Of a stretch of 64,000 nucleotides of DNA, positions 54,541 through 64,000 are shown one piece after another. Location of the stretch: positions 38,416,501-38,480,500 of the forward strand of contig OY978526.1 of NCBI GenBank assembly GCA_963854835.1, read 5' to 3'. This DNA is from Megamerina dolium. Taxonomy: Eukaryota > Arthropoda > Insecta > Diptera > Megamerinidae. The stretch's first letter is position 1. Each line of letters starts with the position of its first letter. Below the pieces are notes generated by a model. It searched no databases and was not told the origin of the DNA. It saw only the letters and a program-made list of their open reading frames with translations. The position numbers and the translations under genes were made by a program.

Positions 54541-54559
54541 GTCCTCAAGATGGTCAAAA

Positions 54560-54800
54560 CATTGGAGAAAAGAGAAGAATAGCAAAAATTAATGGGCTCG
54601 GTCATATATAATAAGATTTTAGAGACAACGTAGAAGCGACAGGAGTGAATTTTATGAACTTTATCAAATATATGAGGAGCCACCAGAAGGGATGGAGATA
54701 GTAGGTAAATATGTTCGAAAAAAATATTACGAAAGAAAAATTAATGATGGTCGGTCATCCATTTCTTACCTCTGGGTGTAACTCTTTGGAAGTTCTGAGG
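54560..54800. repeat. Unclassified CGGTC repeat, second locus
   Basis: AAAAATTAATGGGCTCGGTC (about 54585) and AAAAATTAATGATGGTCGGT (about 54737) are two units roughly 150 bp apart. They match the AAAAATTAATGGAAGTCGGT unit at 14.5 kb. Non-coding. Confidence 0.5.
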
Positions 54801-56060
54801 ATATTTACCCGATTTCCTGCAATTTGCTTACCTTCGACTTCACTTTGGCACCATTAGCACAACCATTTTATGTAATTTAACAACACAAAGGGGACTTGTG
54901 TATAAAAATTGTAAAGTTCCTAGTGTTCGTATATATGCAATTCTTGGTTGATTTCGATTCGGTTGAAAATGAAAAAATCCCCATAATTTGTGTATTTATC
55001 CATATATTTTTTTTCCATCAATACTCGTCATGACTTTTATCAAATATGAATCGCAGATGGTTAGAAGCAAAGAGCTGCTTTGGAAGTTTGATAGATTTAT
55101 ATCGAGGGAATTCTTAGCTAATTGATATTAAGTAAAAAGGGTGTAGTCAAAAATGTGTAGTCATGCAGTTGTAGAAAACGCAGTGAAGACAGTGAAGTAC
55201 GCAGCGTAGTACGCAAGTTCATGAAAAATTCTTTAATTCCAAATATATAACAAAATACTAGAATTGTTTCATTCACCATATCAAAATTTGAATTTCAATA
55301 ACCAAGTATAAAATTATAAAACTGTTTTTGAATAATAAATATTGGCTAATTTAGAATTGTTGGTCGATTTTTTTATGCAATGACCTTATGCTCCTGCAAA
55401 GAAATCGTAAATAATTTCTATTTGTCAACACATCAAGTATTTTTAATATTTTTTAACTTATTGATATAAAATTAATTAAACCAAAATGAGGGTGAACTTG
55501 TAAAAAAAATATTCATAAAAATTTGAAATGTCTATAATTATAAACTGGTATTAAAAATATGCAAATTTTCCATCAAATAAAGAAATTCTAGCTATTGCCA
55601 TTTTGAGAAATAAAATCGCCGTAAATAATTTCAATTTGTAATGAATACATACAAATAAGCCTTAAGTCTGTATGCTTGTACATGTTTGACTTGTTTTAAC
55701 CAAAATAGAAGTGATACCGGACCGATTTAATACAAAAATTGTCAAATACAAATATTAAGATGACGTACTGTTAGCGAAGTGATAATGTAAATGGGTAGGT
55801 ATGAAATATGTTAACTGGATAAAAGCCAAAAAGATACAAATGTTGTCGTTTGCCATAAAAAAATGTTTTTTTTTTTGTCATAATAATGACGAATAAGCTT
55901 GCATACACACATAGTTTCAGCAACATAAAACAGCAACAAATTGACTTCCGCCCGCTCTCCGTTTTAAGCCCAAATAAGCGTGTACCTATGTACTTGTATT
56001 TTATAGTTCATTTCGTTTTTTAGTTGTATTTATTTAATGTGTATGTAAGTACTTTGTTGT
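54801..56060. other. AT-rich non-coding region
   Basis: No gene or RNA feature recognised. Confidence 0.4.
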
Positions 56061-56406
56061 TGTTGCTGTTGTTGTGCCATTTCTACGCGCAATATACTTG
56101 ATTGCGTACAAAATGACATCAAAAAGAAAAGAAAAAACCTTATATCAATACCAAAAAAAAAAAAAAAAAATATGTATATCCATATAACAACAATGGCAAT
56201 AACAATGGAGGCGACTGTAGTAGTGGCAGAGCACAATTGACAACTGACATAAAAATGCGAAATGTCAACAGAAAAAATCAGAAACATCAACAACAATAAC
56301 GATATTCTATATATTGTATATAGCACAATAGTAGCATCACATCAGCACCACTACACTCATGGCAACAACAACTGTTTAAAATGTTTAATGTTAAAACAGC
56401 GACAGA

Positions 56407-56439
56407 AGCAGCAGCAGCAGCAGCAGACGACGACGACGA
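56407..56439. repeat. (AGC)n followed by (GAC)n microsatellite
   Basis: About six AGC units run into five ACG units. In one chance frame this encodes Gln then Thr, but no gene surrounds it. Confidence 0.85.
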
Positions 56440-56599
56440 TGAACTGAGCTGAGCTAAGCGAGCTAAGCGACCTTGTCAATAACGCGATTTTTACACTATG
56501 TAGAGACTGAGAGACAACCATTATACCAACAATAATGGCCATACGCATATTTTATGCAAATAAGCAACCTGACGAACGATAACATCCAGAAACAGTGGG

Positions 56600-57420
56600 T
56601 GCTGATGGTGTTTACGGTGGTGATGGTGGGCTGTGATTTGAAAGAACAGCTATTTAGTATGATGGCATCCAGAGCAGTAGTGTGTCAATGAGCAACTACA
56701 ATATATTGTTGTACACATATAATCTTTGTTATATGTACATTGAATTTTGTTGTTATACTTTCATTTTGAATTATTATTGTTGTTCTTCATGTTTGCTCTT
56801 TTAAGTATTTGGTTTTTATTTATTATTATTGTATTATCATATTGTCGCTTTTTAATTTGTATCAACTATTATTGGATATAAAAAAATAAGCTCATTGTAT
56901 TTCTTTAGATATTGACGTTGACTTTTTTTAATGGCAGAAATTGTATTTTTAATGGCACTAGCAAGCTATTAAGTAAGCTTAGTGCAGAGATTCATTTTAG
57001 TTAATATGACAATTTGAAACATTTTGACTGATTGCACTATTATTCATATATTTATTCATTGGATATATAAATCAAAAAACAAACAAAACTTCTACTGCTC
57101 AGGAGTCGAGCGCCATGTTTACATTATGATTATGTTGTAGACCGCATTCTCTTTCGGTCTACCGTGGACCAACTGGAGTTGAAAGTGTGAAAGCTGCCAT
57201 GGTCTCAGCTCACTTTGTCTGATTTCTCTGATTGCAATTTTTTCCATGACAACTGAAGAGATTTATGACTGAGATTTAGATATATTTTTAATTTACTTCA
57301 TCTTTTATAATTTATGAAAACAATTCATTTTATTGTAGTTCTCCTTCATTTTTTGCAGTTTTTATCAGTAACATTGGTCTCAAAAAAAAATTGCATATGT
57401 TATATATATGAAATTTAATT
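56600..57420. other. Non-coding; small GC-richer patch
   Basis: A patch at about 57100-57240 is less AT-rich than its surroundings and contains an 8-bp stem GTAGACCG/CGGTCTAC (57137-57162). No coding frame or RNA family is recognisable. Confidence 0.35.
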
Positions 57421-57426
57421 TGAAAC

Positions 57427-57450
57427 AGACACACACACACACACATACAC
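57427..57450. repeat. (AC)n microsatellite
   Basis: About ten dinucleotide units with one ACAT interruption at the end. Confidence 0.9.
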
Positions 57451-60400
57451 CAAATCATAAGCTCATAATTCATGTGTAATACAAATGTTACTCATTGCGC
57501 CACCCATCTCCCGTAATTAATTTTGAAATTTTTTATAAAACATACAAAGCACAAATTTCCTTTTAAAGTGACGAAAAGTGAAGAAAAGACGGCAAACAAA
57601 TTGGATATAATTTATGATACAAAGAATATTCATACACATACATATCAGATCATGAAGCATATTTCAAACGCTTTCTTCTTTCTTCGTACATCATTTTGTA
57701 CTTATCTAAGTATTTTTTAAAAACAAAAATGTCAAAATATTTTGGTAAATAATTCGGCGCTTTGATAAGTTTGGTGAAATTTAATTCATCACTATTCCAT
57801 ATCTTATACATTTGTATGATTGGCATAATATATATTGAACGAAAGCATCAAGCACATATCCAACTCGATTTAAAATAACGTTTGATATTGGGCTGGTAAG
57901 AAAATTAATTCGCTTTCCAATTTCTAAGTGTTTCAATTTCAAGCAATTGATATGAAAGTATACGCCGTTACTTTATCGACCATTAATTCCATGTTTGGGT
58001 TCCATACGATGTGAATGAAATGCCCCATTATCAGCTTTATTGCTGTTTACCTATCGCAACACCATTTTTGGAATAAATAATTATTGGAGAAAAAAAGAAA
58101 ATCGTTTACTTTAAGATGACAATTTGGTGGTTAGCTGATCGGACTTGACCGATGTGTTTTAACTTAGCGTGCTTATTCACGGGACCTAGTTTTTTCCAGG
58201 TTTCAGGTATTTCGGTCACCGCAGAACTCATTGAACGTTTAATTATTTTAAACAGAAGACGCCATAAAAACGAACCTCGATCACTTCTTTGCTAATACCT
58301 GTAAGAGTACAGCATTTGATAGCTTACTGGCTGACTGCTTGTTATTGAACAACGACTTTGAATTTGTATGAGAAATAAGAATCGAACGAACTTTTTTATC
58401 AACCCAATATACAGCAATATACAGGTTTGTATATTTTTTCTATATAGTCAAACATTGTTGGTTAATAAATTGAACGTATGTACATATATACAATTTTGTT
58501 GTTGGATTATCTCTCCTACAAGTACAGTTATCTCATTAGCTGGGAGCTAAATCTAAGTTTGTTTTTGCACAGTTTTCATGTTATTTTTGTTTACATTCTT
58601 GCGCTTTGTAATCAACGAATAAACGTAGTTTGAAAACGTTTTTGTCATTTCTGCTTAAATGTACTGCTGATGTTAGTTTCATTTAATGTGTTGTTTTTTT
58701 GTTCTCTATCGTTTATATGAATCTTTGTGTATTTATTCAAATTAAGGGTTTTACCACTTATGCAGAAATTCATCACTCATCTCACGGGAATAGATAGTCG
58801 TTTCTCACGTTTTTCTTTATGTGAGAAATGAATAAGATGGCATTATAAATACAAGCAGATATACATAAGTAATCAGATCATGGAATTACCAAGTTCAATT
58901 CTTATATGTTGATTTGATTAAGGCAAGTTTTTTTTGTAATATGAAATAAAAAAAACAGAAACAAATACAGAACCATATTAAATATGGTGGATGAAAAATA
59001 AAGTTTAATCATATGGCAACTACCAACTGCAAATATTCGTATTTTTATTTTTTTTCCGACATCAATTTTATGAGAACAAAACCCATAAAATTATTATTTT
59101 TTTGTATTGTTGTCATTTAAGATTATCTCTTTTTTTTTTTTTTTGGTAAAATTATTTCGGTTTGTTTGCTTTTCGTGCTTAATATGATGTATGTAAATAA
59201 ACTCATAAGTATATACTTATGTACATACCTAAGTAGGAAGTTATCAGTTTAAATATACAATTCAGTGAGTTAATTACCTATTATGTTTTAAAGCCGCTTT
59301 CTGTGTTCGCTATACGATTATGTGGGTGCACACAATCAGGTATATGTTTAGAAGGATGTTTGTAAGTGATATCATTATATGTGTGTGTGTATGTATTATT
59401 GTACAAATATGCATACAATGTAGTGGGTGTGGTGGCATTAAGCATTTTTACTTATATGTAGCACATACGAATAGTTATGTGCGCATTTACATACATGCGT
59501 ACAATGTGAATAAACTTTAATACTGTTGTTCGCGTTATTGTGCTTTTTAACATTCGAGTCTTAAGCACTTAGTAATTAGTACATATGTTGGAATATTTTT
59601 GTTATTGTTGAATTCGATATACAACTTGTTCTCAAATTTGTAAATTGCTGTTTGTTTGAAATTGACAATAATTGCCATTGAAATTCTATTTCAGTATATG
59701 AGTATGGCTTTAATAATTATTTCGCTTGTACACTCGAATTCGAAAGAAAAATTTAGAGATTCGACTAAATCAATTTTGAATGTAATTGGTTGGAAATAAT
59801 GCCCCCTTGTTGAACTGTGTGATAATTCAGCTGTTCAGTTGAGTAATATAGTAACTGAAATGGGCTAAACCTTATTCTGAAATATTTTCTACTGATAATT
59901 ATTTTCCTACTAAAGGTTACCAGTCGACAATAACCATGATGGAATAATGAAAGTTGCTGTACGTAGTGACAGGCACGTTTTGACACTCCCCAAGCTCAAT
60001 GTTGTATTTTGAAAGTACGGGAAAATGGGGAATAATTTACGGCCTTTTATGAAAACTTAGGTAAAACATACTTATTTTAGGATCAAATGAAATATGGATA
60101 TGCGTGGTTATTGGTATTAAAGATAATTTATACCGTATTATTTAAAAAAAACAGCATTTACCTTTTTTAAATAATTTAGAATTCCCTCGAAATTACGAAT
60201 TTGTTCATATTTAAATAAGCCAGTATTAGAAAAATGAAAGATTTTCATTCTGTAAAAAATTTATCAGTCTTTGTCAGTAAAATAAGAACCCAATTTCGAT
60301 CGAATTTGCTTAATCAACTACTTAATTTGTTCATACTTACATTTGGGCAATTCACAAGGTATTGTAAAGTTTCATATTGTAAATGAAAGTTGTATACGAA

Positions 60401-61120
60401 CACAACACTTTTGAACAGACTGTTGTATATGGCAAAATGTCAAAATCTGTTCAGGCAGTGTCAAAATTATTAACCTTCTAGTAGAGTACAAGATGATCGA
60501 TTTTGGTTTTTTTTTTTAAACAAAATAATGGGCTTTAACAAATTTTTTGACTATATTTAATTATTGTAACAAATAAGCAAATATTTACATTGGAATATTT
60601 ATAATAGGAATAAAATTAATAATGATTGAGAAGAAAAAATAGATAAATGCATTTGAGATGTTTGTACTTTATGCAGAATCAGGTGATTAATGTATAACAA
60701 TTTTTAGAATTATTCACTTTGATAGATTTCAAAAAGCTCTCTTTTAATTTTCTTCTATACACTTATTTCAAAGCGAAAGCGTCATAATTACCCTCTTTGT
60801 TAATTAAATTTTGAAACAGTACACTCAACAAATATGGGCTGCAAAATAAAACTATAAAACTATACAACGATACACGATGTGAACTGGGTAATTGAGTTTT
60901 AAATTGAAAAAATCTAAACTAAATATAAATTCTGAATGAAAAGGATTAAAAGCAATGATGCCAGTAATGCACTCCCATTATTTTTACATGAAAGTAAATT
61001 ATAAACTACTTTTTATAAATTTTGTTTGAAAATGAAAAACTAAGTTTACGAAGAAGCATTACTAATTTGCAAGGGGAGCGAGAATTGTCAAATTAGAAAG
61101 GGATGGAATCCTATGTACAG
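57451..61120. other. AT-rich non-coding region
   Basis: No supportable gene. Long T and A runs (for example 59131-59143) and short frames without recognisable content. Confidence 0.45.
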
Positions 61121-61129
61121 CACCTTTTA

Positions 61130-61345
61130 TTATTTCATTATGGACAATAACTCCATAATAGAATGGGGATCACCTCTAGAGCGGTAAAATTAATTTCTGC
61201 TCCTCACTAAATTTTTCTCTCTCAATATTTCCTCCAAGCATACTTCACACCTACCTCTAACCCTCGTACAAAATGACAGAAAAATCATCTTAAAATCGAC
61301 AATAATTGCCGTGAAATGTGTGACCGACCTGCATTAGTTTTCCTC
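61130..61345 (-). repeat. Unclassified CGGTC repeat, third locus (inverted)
   Basis: Read on the minus strand it has AAAACTAATGCAGGTCGGTC and a purine-rich stretch before it (GAGAGGAAAAC), resembling the units at 14.3 and 54.7 kb. The match is short and I rate it lower than the other two. Confidence 0.35.
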
Positions 61346-61554
61346 TCCAACATTTCCCATCGTCGTAAACAATGTTGTTGTAATATAAAGTTATTAATAT
61401 GAAATTTAATGCTTACGATTATATTTGTTAATTACCTTTGAATATAGGCTGAAATTGTTAAAATTCCCGCCTACCACCTATGCAAGTTAATGTTTCTGTA
61501 TTTATGATTTCCAGCTTTTCTCACGTAAATATCGGAAGATATCTGCATATAGCT

Positions 61555-61735
61555 CATATAACTATTCGGTACTCACCACCAAAGCAAATACATAGGTCCA
61601 AAAATCTTTCATAGAACGTTTCTCTTGAAAAAACTCCAATCATTTTCTTATTTGAGAGGGAAATTGTCCATGCTTCAGCGTCATATGCGAAAATAGGCAC
61701 GATCAGATACTTGTAGAGGCAAAATTATATTTACT
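61555..61735 (-). mobile_element. RTE reverse transcriptase C-terminal remnant
   Basis: Across shifting frames the minus strand reads PIFAYDAEAWTIS, NKKMIGVF and KIFGPM then GGEYR, matching PVLTYGAEAWTIS, AERMLGVF, KIFGPI and GGEYR of the RTE RT at 23094-24878. About 60 codons survive with frameshifts and one stop. It is much older than copies A and B. Confidence 0.7.
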
Positions 61736-61837
61736 AATGGATGAAAAGCACTCCTACCACTCTTACAAAAGATTGTTCTCGACTGCACTATGCACTGCAC
61801 GAATATTTAAAGTTATAAGACTGAAGACATGGCAAAG

Positions 61838-61992
61838 TGTTATGCAGGCAGTATTGCCAATAGCTTGCTGACAGGTGCGTACAGTGCGAAAGAAAAATCA
61901 TTTCGATATGAAAATTGTGCTTCAGCCGGAGATCGAACCCACGACTTACAGATCAGAAAGCCAACACACTAACCACTAAGCTAGGGCACCCA
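61838..61992 (-). mobile_element. tRNA-derived SINE, 5' part (old copy)
   Basis: On the minus strand it starts GGGTGCCCTAGCTTAGTGG at 61992, has a clear B-box GTGGGTTCGATCTCC, and continues through the AAAGATTTTTCTTTCG-like segment and the CTGTCAGCAAGCTATTGGCA segment before the match ends. The 3' half is missing. It is more diverged than the copies at 8.3 and 34.8 kb. Confidence 0.75.
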
Positions 61993-64000
61993 TATTGCAC
62001 AAACATATTGTAGTATACTAGATGACATTGTATACATGTATCTGACATTATGTATTCAATTTTTGACATTTGTCAACATTTCATATGTGAACTGTTTAAT
62101 ATCAATTCAATATAAATTAATACACTAACAGCATACACGTGTAAAACACTAATTTTAATTAAAGTTATATGTATCATTAATAAGTCATAACAATAATAAT
62201 AATTTCGAATGAGTTTAATTATATACCATATTATACGATTACTTGACGGTAGTGATGGGAAAGACCCTTGTGTTGCTTACACGCGACTACTTGTCACACG
62301 CGTTTTTATTTATTCACACGTTTTTGTCATATTTCCACTTATGCAACTACTATGGAAACTGTTGTTGTATTTATTGATATTGTGGTTTTAAATAAATCAA
62401 TGTTATTTCTCACTTAAGTAAACGCTACTTGTTGCTGCTGTTCTAAGTAGTTAAATATAAACCACATTTTTTTCATATAGTTGCCTGTCACTTTTTATTA
62501 CATATTTTCAAGATTTTTTGTTTGTTTGTTAAATGAAAATTAATTGCTTGACTTAATTGTCTATGTATGGTATGCATGTAGTACATATGTAAGGTACTTA
62601 TGAACATGTGCATTATGTACACATGACATGTGTCTTTAATTAAAAATATGTAAATATAAAGTTTGCGAAAAAAATTACAGAAAATAATAATTTATATTTG
62701 AGATGGTAATATATATAAAATAAAGAGAAAAATATTTTTAATTGAATAAATTACTTAGTTCAGTAGCATTATCAACGCTTTCATTTTTGTCATACAATTT
62801 GAGCAGGCAAAGCAGTGCTTCCGTTTAATTGTCCTTCATAATGAACTTATAAGTTAAGGCACAATTTCACTCTGGCATAAATATAAAAGCAGTAGGAGAA
62901 TATCCATTAAAAACGCATCAACAACAATGGCAACAACAATAACCACAACCATAAAAATTTATAATCTTACTTAATTAAAATGAATGAGTGATACTTTGTT
63001 TTTCTCCCGTCCTGATTATTATTAAAAACTGGTAGCAATTGAAATGCCATATATAGTATTCATAAATAATCTAGTACGATATTTTTGAATGTATGGATGA
63101 TGAAAAGAGGGGAAAAAAACAATATGTTAAAATTACGAATATGATATAAATTAATTGCAATAAAATCGCACACAAAATTAATTGCCAATGACACTTACTA
63201 CGAATTACTTTTGTTTATTATTTTCAAATGATTCTTTATGATTGTTATTATTGCTATGAAAATTTTATTTTAATTTAAACTCATTGAAATTAATAACGTC
63301 AATACAAGATCATACAGTGAGGTACTTTAGAAAACATGATAAATCGATTTCGCAAAATTGCTGGCAAATTCAGTCTTTCGGTCAATATTCTTGTAGATTT
63401 CAGTATGGAGAAAACAAAAATTGCAAAAAAAAACCCTAATAGCAGACAAATGAATTTATAACGTTTTGCTAAGTCGCTTCTCATATGCCAGAATATGAAT
63501 ACACCATCATTAAGAGTGCCAAAATAGAAAAAGAAAAAAAAAACACTCGCACCAGAAGTATATTAACATCATCAACCGCATGTGTATACACCCAACATGA
63601 AAGCAATTAAGTAGTAGAATTGTTATAGCAACAAATGTATGTTAATTTAGCGAAAAACAACCGAAACAATAACAGACAAAAAATATCTACAACACAAAAA
63701 TGTTGAAGGCAAATTTCACATATTCGCGACAATTAAAATAATTCATTGTTTTACTTATATACGTTGTGTTGGTGTGAAATGAATTAATTTAATTATTTTT
63801 GTAACATTTTTATACCCTACACGCAAGATTACGTTTGTAACTGTCACAAGAGGACGCAATAGATGTGGAAAAATATATGTACTCATTCTCAAATATGTAA
63901 TATAATTCGGAATTATCGTCTAGTCGAGTTGCTCTGAAATGTTCTCTCTATGTGTTGAAATTTATGAAGGAAATGTTAATTTTTTTAACAGACACTCTCT
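61993..64000. other. AT-rich non-coding region to the right edge
   Basis: No supportable gene, RNA gene or mobile element recognised. Confidence 0.45.

Noticed and set aside
56030..56548. Frames with Gln, Val or Cys runs near 56.0-56.5 kb
   Set aside because: They come from A-rich and AGC/GAC microsatellites; no gene context or splice signals support them.

Overview
This is a 64-kb piece of an insect nuclear genome, most likely a higher fly and probably a tephritid fruit fly. The evidence is AT-rich, intron-split genes with standard GT..AG junctions, a fly-type kainate receptor, jockey, RTE, Ty3/gypsy and mariner elements, and frequent ACATATGTACATA-type low-complexity DNA. The species call is an inference.

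Two cellular genes are visible. On the + strand, 11725-19845, a complete ionotropic glutamate receptor of the kainate class can be assembled from 15 coding exons with matching phases. It gives about 913 residues: signal peptide, amino-terminal domain, S1, M1, pore loop, M3, S2, M4 and a cytoplasmic tail with a 19-serine run. Its M4 exon is present twice in tandem (18672-18821 and 19138-19287), both 150 nt, both phase 0 and 22/50 identical in protein. This implies alternative fourth membrane segments. On the - strand, 32528-31550, the last four exons of an unrecognised charged, helical protein are visible; its 5' end was not found.

Most of the rest is mobile DNA. Left edge to 8.7 kb: RTE copy A (runs off the window), a mariner scrap, a decayed jockey copy, another mariner scrap and a tRNA-derived SINE. 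Between 20.3 and 25 kb: SINE and mariner remnants, a DDE transposase scrap and RTE copy B with an intact reverse transcriptase frame. At 27.6-28.1 kb: a decayed RNase H domain. Between 33.0 and 38.9 kb: a tRNA-like remnant, two MITE-like inverted-repeat elements and a young Ty3/gypsy-type deletion derivative (4-bp ATAT target duplication, LTRs differing at one base by eye) whose 3' LTR carries a SINE. At 42.2-46.7 kb: a full-length jockey with both frames open and a 14-bp target duplication. At 47.3-51.0 kb: three mariner remnants. From about 51 to 64 kb I find no gene, only low-complexity AT-rich DNA with scattered repeat remnants.

The most interesting signals are the duplicated M4 exon with possible alternative 3' ends, the tRNA-derived SINE family whose tail resembles the RTE 3' end, the young but RT-less LTR element with a SAP-like domain at the start of Gag, and the two MITEs. 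All were read by eye; no search or alignment program was run.
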